In this document: positions 46,432 through 54,966 of the stretch, one piece after another
Position numbering within the stretch: position 1 is the stretch's first letter
Layout of the letters: every line of letters begins with the position of its first letter
From: Brevundimonas sp.
GTDB lineage: Bacteria > Pseudomonadota > Alphaproteobacteria > Caulobacterales > Caulobacteraceae
Assembly: GCF_019636155.1 (NCBI RefSeq)
Contig: NZ_JAHBYB010000003.1
Span: 124,001 to 188,000 of the forward strand
Length of the DNA stretch: 64,000 bases
Reading direction: 5' to 3'
The notes under the pieces: model-generated
Told to the model about the DNA's origin: nothing
Databases searched by the model: none
Seen by the model: the letters and a program-made list of their open reading frames with translations, nothing else
Made by a program: the position numbers and the translations under genes

Positions 46432-49404
46432 ATGACTGACGAGAACGACAAGACCAACGACGGCAAGACGACCCCTCCCGCGGCGCCGTCCGCGACGGGG
46501 CCGCGCGCGCCGCTGAGCCTGAAGCCGCGCACGGCGGGGGCGGTTTCGGCCGGCACCGTCAAGCAGAGCTTCAGCCACGGCCGCTCCAAGACCGTGGTGG
46601 TCGAGACCAAGCGGCGCGTCGGCGCGCCCAGCCCGGTCCAGCGTCCGACCGGCTTCGATGTCGCGCGTCCGCGCGCCGAGGCCCCGGCCCCCGCCGCGCC
46701 GCGTCCGGCCGCGCCCGCCGCCTCGACCGGCGGCCTGTCCAGCGAGGAACAGGAAGCCCGCCGCAAGGCCATCGAACTGGCCACCCGCCAGCAGGCCGAG
46801 CGCGCCCAGGCCCAGGCCGCCGAACAGGCGCGCCGCGACGCCGCCGCCCGCGAACAGGCCGCCAGCGCCGCCGAGGCCGCCAGCGCCGCCAAGGCCGAGG
46901 CCGCCGCCGCCAAGGCCGCCGCCGAAGCCGCCCGCGCCGAGGCCATAAACTGGCCGCCGCCGCGCCGCGCCAGCTCCGGCCAAGCCGCGGCCAAGACGGC
47001 CGCCCCGGCCGCGCCGACGGCCCCCGCCGAAGCCGAGACGCCCAGCGCCGAGGCCCCGGCCCGTCCGGCCGCCCCGGCCCGCGCCCCGGTCAATTTCGGC
47101 CAGCGCGCGCCCAAGCCCGGCAATCCGAAACGCGCGCCCATCGAACGCCCGGCCTTCGGCGGCCGCTCGGCCCGCGAAGCCGCCATGGGCGGCGGCGAGC
47201 GCAACTATTCCGACCGGCCCCAGGCCGCCGCCCCCGGCGGCCGCCCGGCCCAGCCTGTCCGCTATTCCGCCCTGGACCCGCGCCCGGCCCCCGGCGCGCG
47301 CGGCCCCGGCGGCCCGCGCACCGGCCCCGGCGCCCGGCCCGGTCCGAACCAGCCCCCGGCCGAGGCCGCGGTGGCCCGCCCCGTGCGCGCCGGCTTCGGC
47401 CGCCCGGCCGGATCGGGCCGCGAGGACGAACGCGACAAGCGCTTTTCCGACGCCGGTCCCGGCAAGGCCGTCAGCCGCACCCGCGGCGAGCCCAAGCGCC
47501 GCGAAGGCCGCCTGACCATCCAGGCCCTGGCCGGCGGCGACGAGGACGCGGCCGAACGGATGCGCTCCCTGGCCTCGGTGCGCCGGGCCCGCGAACGCGA
47601 ACGCGAAAAGCGCAAGGGCGGCTCGACCGACGCGCCCAACCGCCCGCGCGAGGTCGTCATCCCCGACACCATCACCGTGGGCGAACTGGCCAACCGGATG
47701 GCCGTGCGCGGCGTCGACATCATCAAATTCCTGATGCGTCAGGGCCTGATGATGAAGATCAACGACGTGATCGATTCCGACACCGCCGAACTGGTGGCCG
47801 ACGAATACGGGATGAGCGTCAAGCGGGTGTCGGAATCCGACATCGAGACCGGCTTCCTGGGCGAGGCGGACGACGCCGAGGCCTCGGAGATCCGCGCCCC
47901 GGTCGTGGCCGTCATGGGCCACGTCGACCACGGCAAGACCAGCCTGCTGGACGCCCTGCGGACCACCGATGTGGCGGCGGGCGAGGCCGGCGGCATCACC
48001 CAGCATATCGGCGCCTATCAGGTGCGGCTGGAGGACGGCCAGCGCGTGACCTTCCTGGACACGCCGGGCCACGCCGCCTTCAGCGCCATGCGGGCGCGCG
48101 GCGCCACGGTGACCGACATCGTGGTGCTGGTGGTGGCCGCCGACGACGGCGTCATGCCCCAGACGGTCGAGGCCATCCAGCACGCCAAGGCGGCGGGCGC
48201 CCCGATCATCGTGGCGGTCAACAAGGTCGACAAGCCGGACGCCAATCCGCAGAAGGTCGTCAACGAACTGCTGCAGTACGAGGTCATCGCCGAGAGCCTG
48301 GGCGGCGACACCCAGATCATCGAGGTGTCGGCCAAGGAACGAACCAATCTGAAGGGTCTGATCGACGCCATCCTGCTGCAGGCCGAGGTCATGGACCTGC
48401 GCGCCAACCCCGACCGTTCGGCCGAGGGGGTGGTGATCGAGGCCCAGCTGGACAAGGGCCGCGGCGCCGTCGCCACCGTCCTGGTCAAGCGCGGCGCGCT
48501 GAAGCGCGGCGACATCGTCGTGGCCGGCTCGGCCTGGGGCAAGGTCCGCGCCCTGCTGAACGAGCGCAACGAACAGCTTCAGGAAGCCGGCCCCTCGGTG
48601 CCGGTCGAGATCCTGGGCCTGGACGCGGCGCCCTCTCCGGGCGACGTCTTCGCCGTGGTCGAGAACGAGTCCCGCGCCCGCGAACTGACCGAATACCGCG
48701 ACCGGGTGAAGCGCGAGAAGACCCAGGTGTCCGGCGGCTCGGTGTCGCTGGTCGACATGATGGCCAAGCTGGGTTCCAAGAAGGTCTCGGAACTGCCGGT
48801 CCTGATCAAGTCGGACGTCCAGGGCTCGGGCGAGGCCATCCAGGGCTCGCTGGAGAAGATGGGCAACGACGAGGTGCGCGCCCGGGTCGTCTATTCCGGC
48901 GCCGGCGGCATCACCGAAAGCGACGTCAACCTGGCCAAGTCGGCCGGGGCGCCGATCCTGGGCTTCAACGTCCGGGCGTCGAAACAGGCGCGCGACCTGG
49001 CCGAGAAGGAAGGCGTGGAGATCCGCTACTATTCGATCATCTACGACCTGCTGGACGACATGAAGGGCGTGCTGTCGGGCATGCTGGCGCCGCTGCAGCG
49101 CGAGACCTTCCTGGGCAACGCCCAGGTGCTGCAGGTGTTCGACATCTCCAAGATCGGCAAGATCGCCGGCTGCCGCGTCACCGAAGGCGTGGTCCGCAAG
49201 GGCGCCCGCGTCCGCATCATCCGCGAGGATGTGGTGGTGCTGGAACTGGGCGTGCTGAACACGCTCAAACGCTTCAAGGACGAGGTCAACGAGGTGCCCT
49301 CGGGCCAGGAATGCGGCATGCAGTTCCAGGGCTTCCAGGACATCAAGGAAGGCGACTACATCGAGTGCTTCACGGTCGAAGAGATCAAGCGCACTCTGGA
49401 CTAG
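46432..49404 (+). CDS. infB: translation initiation factor IF-2
   Basis: GTPase placing fMet-tRNA on the 30S subunit; 990 residues. The long Ala/Pro/Arg-rich N-terminal extension (to about residue 395) is followed by the IF2_N domain ([19 protein letters not shown]), the G domain with G1 GHVDHGKT at 496-503 and NKVD at 597-600, and C-terminal domains II-IV. Residues 172-186 ([11 protein letters not shown]) break the Ala-rich pattern. The TAG stop is made of the TA target of the adjacent IS and its first base. Confidence 0.97.
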   Translation: MTDENDKTNDGKTTPPAAPSATGPRAPLSLKPRTAGAVSAGTVKQSFSHGRSKTVVVETKRRVGAPSPVQRPTGFDVARPRAEAPAPAAPRPAAPAASTGGLSSEEQEARRKAIELATRQQAERAQAQAAEQARRDAAAREQAASAAEAASAAKAEAAAAKAAAEAARAEAINWPPPRRASSGQAAAKTAAPAAPTAPAEAETPSAEAPARPAAPARAPVNFGQRAPKPGNPKRAPIERPAFGGRSAREAAMGGGERNYSDRPQAAAPGGRPAQPVRYSALDPRPAPGARGPGGPRTGPGARPGPNQPPAEAAVARPVRAGFGRPAGSGREDERDKRFSDAGPGKAVSRTRGEPKRREGRLTIQALAGGDEDAAERMRSLASVRRAREREREKRKGGSTDAPNRPREVVIPDTITVGELANRMAVRGVDIIKFLMRQGLMMKINDVIDSDTAELVADEYGMSVKRVSESDIETGFLGEADDAEASEIRAPVVAVMGHVDHGKTSLLDALRTTDVAAGEAGGITQHIGAYQVRLEDGQRVTFLDTPGHAAFSAMRARGATVTDIVVLVVAADDGVMPQTVEAIQHAKAAGAPIIVAVNKVDKPDANPQKVVNELLQYEVIAESLGGDTQIIEVSAKERTNLKGLIDAILLQAEVMDLRANPDRSAEGVVIEAQLDKGRGAVATVLVKRGALKRGDIVVAGSAWGKVRALLNERNEQLQEAGPSVPVEILGLDAAPSPGDVFAVVENESRARELTEYRDRVKREKTQVSGGSVSLVDMMAKLGSKKVSELPVLIKSDVQGSGEAIQGSLEKMGNDEVRARVVYSGAGGITESDVNLAKSAGAPILGFNVRASKQARDLAEKEGVEIRYYSIIYDLLDDMKGVLSGMLAPLQRETFLGNAQVLQVFDISKIGKIAGCRVTEGVVRKGARVRIIREDVVVLELGVLNTLKRFKDEVNEVPSGQECGMQFQGFQDIKEGDYIECFTVEEIKRTLD

Positions 49405-49417
49405 GTGGAATCGACAT

Positions 49418-49786
49418 TCATCGCATCCAGATCATGGCGGCGGCGAGGTGAACGAAGCCTAGGAAGTGAATGGCTCTGCGATCGTAGCGGGTGGCGAAGC
49501 GTCGGAAGTGCTTGAGCTTTGAGAAGCAACGCTCGATGCGGTTACGAGCGCGATAGGCTTCAATGTCGTGGGCGATCAGCACCTTGCGAGTGCGGTTGGA
49601 GGGGATGACGGCTTGCGCGCCGGCGTCGGCGATGAGTTGGCGCAGGGCGTTGGAATCGTAGGCCTTGTCGGCCAGCACGGCGCGGGGGCGAAAGCCTTCC
49701 AGCAGGGCTGGCGCGGCCAGGGCGTCGCCGCTTTGGCCGGCGGTTAGGATGAACCGGATCGGCCGGCCGAGGGTGTCGGCGGCCAT
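49418..49786 (-). CDS. IS427-type transposase, OrfB part
   Basis: C-terminal half of the transposase (122 residues from the first ATG; the frame runs further up to the shift site). It carries the later part of the DDE catalytic domain: LADKAYDSNALRQLI with the second Asp and RNRIERCFSKLKHFRRFATRYD with the catalytic Glu and the Y-(2)-R-(3)-E-(6)-K signature. It is expected to be made mainly as a fusion to OrfA by -1 frameshifting, not from its own start. Confidence 0.88.
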   Translation of the reverse strand: MAADTLGRPIRFILTAGQSGDALAAPALLEGFRPRAVLADKAYDSNALRQLIADAGAQAVIPSNRTRKVLIAHDIEAYRARNRIERCFSKLKHFRRFATRYDRRAIHFLGFVHLAAAMIWMR

Positions 49787-49800
49787 GTGGATCTTGGTGG

Positions 49801-50175
49801 TCAGTCCGCCTCGGGAGCGCCCCAGAGCCTGATCCGAGGCCCCCCTTTTCCGGTCGCCGCCTGCTGGTGGGCTCGGACCAAGGTGCTGTCGATCATCAGG
49901 TACTGATTGTCACGGTCCTTGATCAGGTCGGCGAACACCCGATCCCACACCCCGGCCTTCGACCATCGGCTGAAGCGCTTGTGCAGCGTCTTCCAGCGTC
50001 CATAGCGCTCGGGCAGATCGCACCAGTGCGCCCCCGAGCGCAGCACCCACAGCACCCCGTTGACGAACAGCCGGTTGTCGGCGGCAGTCCGCCCAGGATC
50101 GCCCGCCTTGCCCGGCAGCAGGTCCGCGATCCGCTCCCACTGAACCTGGCTCAACTCGTAGCGCTTGGCTGACAT
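49801..50175 (-). CDS. IS427-type transposase, OrfA part
   Basis: N-terminal half of the transposase, 124 residues from the ATG giving MSAKRYELS. It has the DUF4096-type domain (QWERIADLLPG; VNGVLWVLRSGAHWCDLPERYG) and the first catalytic Asp in LMIDSTLVRAHQQA. The frame ends soon after a slippery A4G6 run where ribosomes can shift back one base into OrfB. Confidence 0.9.
   Translation of the reverse strand: MSAKRYELSQVQWERIADLLPGKAGDPGRTAADNRLFVNGVLWVLRSGAHWCDLPERYGRWKTLHKRFSRWSKAGVWDRVFADLIKDRDNQYLMIDSTLVRAHQQAATGKGGPRIRLWGAPEAD
49840..49851 (-). other. A4G6 slippery site for -1 frameshift
   Basis: On the coding strand the run GGAAAAGGGGGG lies near the end of OrfA. A -1 shift there joins OrfA to a frame reading ASDQALGRSRGGLTTKIHM, the continuous sequence expected for IS427-type transposases. 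Confidence 0.8.
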
Positions 50176-50284
50176 CAAAAGGGCTCCGTCCATCGAACGG
50201 AGCCCTATGAATCAGACATCTCAGCGTCTGAGAATCCTGAATGTCGATATCACCTAGGGCCTATCGACCTTTGCGCGCCGGCCG

Positions 50285-50477
50285 CCCTCTCCCTATGGGA
50301 GAGGGCTTGAGCCTCCGGGAGCGCAGCGATCGGCAAGGCGAAAGGGTGAGGGGCGGCTTTTGAGCCGTTCGATCATCTGAATTCCGACACTCGGCCCTCA
50401 CCCTTTCGCGCAAGGCCAATCGCCCTGGCGGGCTCTTGGGCGCTCAAGCCCTCTCCCAGCGGGAGAGGGCCAGGGGG
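50285..50477. repeat. palindromic intergenic repeat, family B, second copy
   Basis: CCCTCTCCCTATGGGAGAGGG at the left and CCCTCTCCCAGCGGGAGAGGG at the right, with inner pairing of GCGAAAGGGTGAGGG and CCCTCACCCTTTCGC. It fills most of the 250 bases between the IS and the next gene and is not part of the IS. Confidence 0.82.
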
Positions 50478-50504
50478 ACGCTATCCCGAGGCCTAACCTT
50501 CGGA

Positions 50505-51248
50505 TCAGGCCACGTCTTCGAGCAGGGCGACGAACCGGCGGCGGGCCTCTTCGGCCAGGGCCGCGTCATAACGCATGGGCGGGGCGTTCATCGGCTCGTC
50601 GAAACTGTGGGTGCCCTCGGCGATCCAGGTTTCGACCTCGGCGCCGCAGTCGCGGATCATGGCGTTGACCTGTTCGGCGTTGCGCACGGTGGTCAGGTGG
50701 TCGCGCCGGGCGGTCACGGCCAGGACCCGGGGACAATGCCGCCACGGCCGCATCCGGTTGAAGGCGGCGAAACCGACATAGGCGTAGGCCAGCCAGACCG
50801 CCCGGACGCCGGACAGGTCGCAGGCCTCGGCGTCCCTAAGCCCCGCCGCTCCGAAGGGGTCGGGGTCCAGGCTCATGGCCTCCATGATCGACCAGCCGCC
50901 GTGGCTCCAGCCCGCCAGGGCTAGGCGCGATCCATCCACCTCGGGCCGTTGCGACAGGCCGTGGATGGCGGCCAGGACGTCGCCCGACCTTTCCCCGCCG
51001 CGCAGGATCATGCCGGTGCAGACGAAGGCCAGGGCGGCCATGTGGCTGATGTCGCGGGGGGTGTAGGAATCGACGATACAGGCCCGCCACCCGGCCGCGC
51101 GCGCCGCCTGGGCGTAGAGGGGCAGATGGTCCCTCAGACCCCCGCAGCCGTGGAACAGGATGACGGTGGGGCGCGGCCGGTCGTCGTCCGGCCCCACCAG
51201 GGTCATGTGCGGCTCCAGCCGGGCCCAGCGTTCGGCAAGCGTGTCCAT
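50505..51248 (-). CDS. dienelactone hydrolase-like alpha/beta hydrolase
   Basis: 247-residue alpha/beta hydrolase. FHGCGG forms the oxyanion region, the nucleophile is S115 in AGWSHGGWS, and the His is in GTHSFDEP. The layout fits dienelactone hydrolase-type enzymes acting on esters or lactones; the usual DLH Cys nucleophile is replaced by Ser, as in many uncharacterised members. Substrate unknown. Confidence 0.8.
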   Translation of the reverse strand: MDTLAERWARLEPHMTLVGPDDDRPRPTVILFHGCGGLRDHLPLYAQAARAAGWRACIVDSYTPRDISHMAALAFVCTGMILRGGERSGDVLAAIHGLSQRPEVDGSRLALAGWSHGGWSIMEAMSLDPDPFGAAGLRDAEACDLSGVRAVWLAYAYVGFAAFNRMRPWRHCPRVLAVTARRDHLTTVRNAEQVNAMIRDCGAEVETWIAEGTHSFDEPMNAPPMRYDAALAEEARRRFVALLEDVA

Positions 51249-51367
51249 GCAGGGCTTCTAGAGCCTGATCCGCTCGGAGGGAATCGCTTCGCGCGCGCCC
51301 CGATGCGGTGCCTCCGGCGCGGGGCCGGAGGCGAGCGCCCGGGCAGGCCCGGACGCTCGGGATCCGA

Positions 51368-51595
51368 TCAGCGGACGGCCGGGGTCCAGCCCTTGCCGGC
51401 CATGCAGGTGCGGTAGGTGGCGCCCGTACGGTCGCTGGCGCCCTCCAGGCGGCAGGCCTCGCGCGAGGCGTCGAACGGCTGGGCGTTCTTGCCGGTCCAG
51501 CCGAATTCGGTTTCCTCGCCGGGGTTGACCACGGTGACGCAGGCGGCGGTGGACAGGGCGGCCGCGGCGGCGGCCAGGACGAGCAGGCGTTTCAT
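51368..51595 (-). CDS. small lipoprotein of unknown function
   Basis: 75 residues. A signal peptide with lipobox TAAC (Cys at residue 19) is followed by a short mature part with two further Cys (EACRLEG and YRTCMAGKGW), which may form a disulfide. The ATG directly before the signal peptide is used, GGAAGG lying upstream. Not recognised beyond being a small entericidin-size lipoprotein. Confidence 0.62.
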   Translation of the reverse strand: MKRLLVLAAAAAALSTAACVTVVNPGEETEFGWTGKNAQPFDASREACRLEGASDRTGATYRTCMAGKGWTPAVR

Positions 51596-51757
51596 GGGAA
51601 GGCGCTCCACTGAATGGGTGATGCCGCCTCTTAGGCCGTTTGTGCGCGTTTCGTCCCGTTACAAAGCGGAAAGGGAGATTACATTTCCGCAATCTTTGCT
51701 TTTTAGGAAAAGATCACCGTATTGCGAACATCCGTCAGTGACGGTCGTTATTCCGGT

Positions 51758-52510
51758 TCAGAGGTCGCGCGTGGCCGTCATCATGAAGTTGACGTCGGCG
51801 TCCGCCCCTTCGTCCCAGCGGTCGTTCAGGACGTCATAGGCCAGGCCGAAGGGGCCCTGGACCGCCAGGCCGGTTCCTTCCAGCATGGCCGCGATCTCGG
51901 CGGGTTTCAGGAACTGGCGCCAGTCGTGGGTGCCGGCGGGCACCCAGCGTAGGATGTATTCCGCCGCCACCTTGCCCAGGGCCAGGGATTTCAGGGTGCG
52001 GTTCAGGGTCGCCACCATCATCAGCCCGCCCGGCTTCACCAGGCCCGCCGCCGTCTTCAGGAAGGCGGCCGGATCGACCACATGTTCGACCACCTCCAGC
52101 GTCAGGACCACGTCGAAGGGTCCCGCCCCCTCGGCCGCAACCTGTTCGACCGTGGCGTTGCGATAGGCGATATCCAGACCGACCATCTCGGCATGGGCGC
52201 GGGCCGTGCCGATATTCTCGGCCGAGGCGTCCAGGGCGGTGACGTCGAAGCCCATGCGCCGCATCGGCTCGGCCGCCAGGCCGCCGCCGCAGCCGACGTC
52301 CAGCAGGTTCAGCCCCTCGAACGGGCGGATCGCCTGGGGATCGCGGCCGAACCGGTCCAGCGCCAGCCGCCGGATCAGCCCCAGCCGCGCCGGATTGAAT
52401 TTGTGCAGCGGCGCGAACGGCCCGCGCGCATCCCACCATTGCTCCGCCTGGGCCGAGAAGCGGGCGACATCGGCCGGGTCGATCGAGGGACCATGGGCGA
52501 CCTGAACCAT
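51758..52510 (-). CDS. ubiG: ubiquinone O-methyltransferase UbiG
   Basis: SAM-dependent O-methyltransferase used twice in ubiquinone synthesis. 250 residues with the typical start [38 protein letters not shown] motif LLDVGCGGG at 69-77 and [12 protein letters not shown]. It shares the pathway with coq7 but not the operon. Confidence 0.96.
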   Translation of the reverse strand: MVQVAHGPSIDPADVARFSAQAEQWWDARGPFAPLHKFNPARLGLIRRLALDRFGRDPQAIRPFEGLNLLDVGCGGGLAAEPMRRMGFDVTALDASAENIGTARAHAEMVGLDIAYRNATVEQVAAEGAGPFDVVLTLEVVEHVVDPAAFLKTAAGLVKPGGLMMVATLNRTLKSLALGKVAAEYILRWVPAGTHDWRQFLKPAEIAAMLEGTGLAVQGPFGLAYDVLNDRWDEGADADVNFMMTATRDL

Positions 52511-52534
52511 TCACTCATTCCTTCCCGCCTAGGC

Positions 52535-52906
52535 TCAGCGGATCAATATGACATCGACGCCCACATCCAGCGCCGCCCAAACGCGGTCCCCGGTCAGAAC
52601 CGGCCCGCCTGTCTTGATTGCGAGAGCCAGACAGGCGCGATCCGCCAGAGACAGTCCGAAGCGTGAAGTCCGCAACCACAACCGTCCTGCCAGATCGGCC
52701 TGTTCTGCATCATAGGGAACGATCTCGCAGCCCAGATAATGCGCCCGCATCGGATCCGCCCCCATTCTGACCAGAGTGGTGACGACTTCTGCGAGATTGA
52801 CGGCGCTCATCCTCCCCGAAGGCAAATGGTCTCTAACCCGTTCGCACCCGGGTTCATCGAGCAGATAGGCCAAACCTGCGGAAGCATCGATGACATGGCT
52901 AGTCAT
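52535..52906 (-). CDS. PIN-domain toxin, VapC type
   Basis: 123-residue putative RNase. All four acidic residues of the PIN active site are present: D7, E40, D89 and D107 (VIDAS, VNLAEV, LADRACLALA and LTGDRVW). PIN toxins cut RNA, often tRNA. The start overlaps the stop of the upstream antitoxin gene by eight bases. The GTG nine bases earlier is an alternative start. The partner gene is unlike standard VapB antitoxins. Confidence 0.9.
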   Translation of the reverse strand: MTSHVIDASAGLAYLLDEPGCERVRDHLPSGRMSAVNLAEVVTTLVRMGADPMRAHYLGCEIVPYDAEQADLAGRLWLRTSRFGLSLADRACLALAIKTGGPVLTGDRVWAALDVGVDVILIR

Positions 52907-53555
52907 CGAATTCACGCATGGCCTCCCAGCGACGTTCGGCGATCAGGGCGTCAGTCGCCGACCGCATGCTGACAAGACGGGCGGCTTCAGATGCGGCGCT
53001 GACATCGATGAGGACCACATCGTTCAGGAATTTCCTGGCGATGAAAACAGCCCCGGGCCGTGACCATCCCGGCGGCAATTGAATGCGTCCCTGAGCGTCC
53101 ACCGTCAGGCGCATGGGCAAGCCAGAATCGTCATGAAAACCGGCCGTCGGTTCTTCCACGCCCTGGCGAGCGTCGGATCGGTATGCCGACTCCGCTCCCA
53201 GCCCAGGCGCCGTGAGCACATTATGCACGAATTGGTAGCGAACACCCATGTGCCGGGCGATTTCACTGCGGCTAAAGCCGTGCTGAGCATAACGCCGCAT
53301 CTTGGCGGACTTGTTGTCCCCCAGGTCCGAGACATCGATCGCCTCCATCGTCCGGGTGTCGGTGGAAGGCGACGCCGCGCTTGCGTTCGGCTCCGTCCTG
53401 TTGCGACGCCTTTTGGCCTCGTCGGCGACCAACACCTGACGCACCTGCTGATAGCTTCGATCCACCAGTCGCGCGATCTCAGAGCGCGACCGTCCCTCGG
53501 CCGCAAGCGCGCGAATCCGATCTGAAATCGTCTGAGGTTTTGAGTAACTGTTCAT
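52899..53555 (-). CDS. antitoxin with two HTH units and AbrB-like C-terminus
   Basis: 218 residues upstream of and overlapping the PIN toxin. Residues 11-43 and 83-114 form two related helix-turn-helix units, both with the sequence SRSEIAR followed by a YQ-type turn (RSYQQVRQVLV and VRYQFVHNVLT). A Ser/Thr-rich linker joins them. Residues 148-185 (RLTVDAQGRIQLPPGWS) resemble an AbrB/SpoVT swapped-hairpin domain. The C-terminal 30 residues are probably the toxin-binding part. Typical VapB proteins have about 70-90 residues. The ATG at 53555 fits a leaderless start; an in-frame ATG at 53573 is the alternative. Confidence 0.78.
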   Translation of the reverse strand: MNSYSKPQTISDRIRALAAEGRSRSEIARLVDRSYQQVRQVLVADEAKRRRNRTEPNASAASPSTDTRTMEAIDVSDLGDNKSAKMRRYAQHGFSRSEIARHMGVRYQFVHNVLTAPGLGAESAYRSDARQGVEEPTAGFHDDSGLPMRLTVDAQGRIQLPPGWSRPGAVFIARKFLNDVVLIDVSAASEAARLVSMRSATDALIAERRWEAMREFDD

Positions 53556-53589
53556 AACTGATAGATACTCCATCCATCATTGATGTCAA
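53556..53589 (-). promoter_or_regulatory. promoter and operator-like palindrome of the PIN module
   Basis: On the minus strand, a perfect TTGACA (53584-53589) and TATCTA (53562-53567) are 16 bases apart; the expected start point falls on the A of the antitoxin ATG. An 11-base perfect palindrome, CATCA-T-TGATG, lies at 53575-53585 within the spacer, well placed for repression by the DNA-binding antitoxin. Confidence 0.6.
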
Positions 53590-53656
53590 GCCTTGCGTTG
53601 TCATGCGGCGACGCGCTCGTTAGACCGCTCCGAGACAGGGAGTCGTTCGCGGCCTG

Positions 53657-54916
53657 ATGACACGACTGGTGATGAAGTTCGGCGGCACCTCCATGGCCGA
53701 CCTGGAGCGCATCCGCCGCGCCGCCCGCATCGTGGCGGCCGAGGTCGGGGCCGGGCGCCGGGTCGCGGTGGTGGTCTCGGCCATGGCGGGCAAGACCAAC
53801 GAACTGGTGGCCTGGACCGACGGGGCGGGCAAGCCCGGCCAGGGGGTGGCCCTGTGCGACGACGAATATGACGCCGTGGTCGCCTCGGGCGAGCAGGTGA
53901 CGGCGGGGCTGCTGGCCCTGACCCTTCGCAACATGGGGCTGAACGCCCGCAGCTGGATGGGCTGGCAGATCCCCATCACCACGGACGACGCCCACGGCCG
54001 CGCCCGGATCGAGGATGTGTCCGGCGAGCGTCTGGGCCCCGCCCTGGATGGGGGCGAGGTGGCGGTGGTGCCCGGCTTCCAGGGCGTGACCCGGGGCGGC
54101 CGCATCACCACCCTGGGCCGGGGCGGATCGGATACCTCGGCCGTGGCGGTGGCGGCGGCGCTGGAGTGTCCGTGCGACATCTACACCGACGTGGACGGGG
54201 TCTATACGACCGACCCGCGGATCGAGGCGCGCGCCCGGCGGCTGGAGCGGGTGTCGTATGAGGAAATGCTGGAGATGGCCTCCCTGGGGGCCAAGGTGCT
54301 GCAGACCCGCTCGGTCGAACTGGCCATGGCCAGACGGGTGCCGGTGCGGGTGCTGTCCAGCTTCATCGAACCCGACGAGAATGGAAACCTGCCGACGCAC
54401 GCCGGCACCCTGATCTGCGACGAGGAGGAGATCGTGGAGCAACGCATCGTGTCCGGCGTGACCATGAGCCGCGACGAGGCCCGGATCACTCTGCTGGGCC
54501 TGTCGGACCGAACCGAGGCGCCGGCCGACGTCTTCACCCGCCTGGCCGAGGCGAATGTGAACGTGGACATGATCGTCCAGGGCCAGGCCCGCAGCGAGGG
54601 GGCGGTCAACCTGACCTTCACCACCGGCCGCAGGGACGCCGCCCGCGCCGCCGAACTGATGCGCGGAGCCCAGGACCAGCTGGGCTTCGAGGAATTGCGC
54701 GTCGACGAGGACGTGGCCAAGGTCTCGGTCGTCGGCGTCGGCATGCGCAGCCACGCGGGCGTGGCCCAGACCATGTTCCGCGCCCTGGCCGACAAGGGGA
54801 TCAAATTCCAGGCCATCTCGACCAGCGAGATCAAGATCAGCGTCCTGATCGACGCCGCCTATGCGGAACTGGCCGTTCGCGCCCTACATTCGGCCTACGG
54901 GCTGGATACGGTCTAG
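53657..54916 (+). CDS. lysC: aspartate kinase
   Basis: First step of the aspartate family (Lys, Thr, Met). 419 residues: kinase domain with KFGGTS at 7-12, SGEQVTAGLLA and GRGGSDTSAVA, followed by two ACT domains (ITLLGLSDRTEAPADVF and VSVVGVGMRSHAGVAQTMF) for feedback control. ptsP follows 50 bases later, an order common in alphaproteobacteria. Confidence 0.97.
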   Translation: MTRLVMKFGGTSMADLERIRRAARIVAAEVGAGRRVAVVVSAMAGKTNELVAWTDGAGKPGQGVALCDDEYDAVVASGEQVTAGLLALTLRNMGLNARSWMGWQIPITTDDAHGRARIEDVSGERLGPALDGGEVAVVPGFQGVTRGGRITTLGRGGSDTSAVAVAAALECPCDIYTDVDGVYTTDPRIEARARRLERVSYEEMLEMASLGAKVLQTRSVELAMARRVPVRVLSSFIEPDENGNLPTHAGTLICDEEEIVEQRIVSGVTMSRDEARITLLGLSDRTEAPADVFTRLAEANVNVDMIVQGQARSEGAVNLTFTTGRRDAARAAELMRGAQDQLGFEELRVDEDVAKVSVVGVGMRSHAGVAQTMFRALADKGIKFQAISTSEIKISVLIDAAYAELAVRALHSAYGLDTV

Positions 54917-54966
54917 AAAGGCGGAGCTTCGGCGCCCATGTTGGCGTCGCAGACACGGAGGAGCCA

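Larger units (their letters stand above)
49404..50254. mobile_element. IS5-family (IS427-type) insertion sequence, complete
   Basis: 851-bp element with 17-base terminal inverted repeats (left GGTGGAATCGACATTCA; right end matches at 15 of 17) and a TA target duplication on both sides at 49402-49403 and 50255-50256, in a CTAG context. Two overlapping transposase frames run on the minus strand and are joined by a -1 shift. All parts are intact, so the insertion is probably recent and the copy may be active. It sits at the infB stop codon without harming it. Confidence 0.93.

Noticed and set aside
46432-47640. Repeat-protein or fusion in the infB N-terminus
   Set aside because: Long Ala/Pro/Arg-rich extensions are normal in alphaproteobacterial IF-2.
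50255-50504. Extension of the IS or a second mobile element after its right end
   Set aside because: The inverted repeat and TA duplication define the IS end; the following sequence is a family B intergenic repeat found elsewhere.
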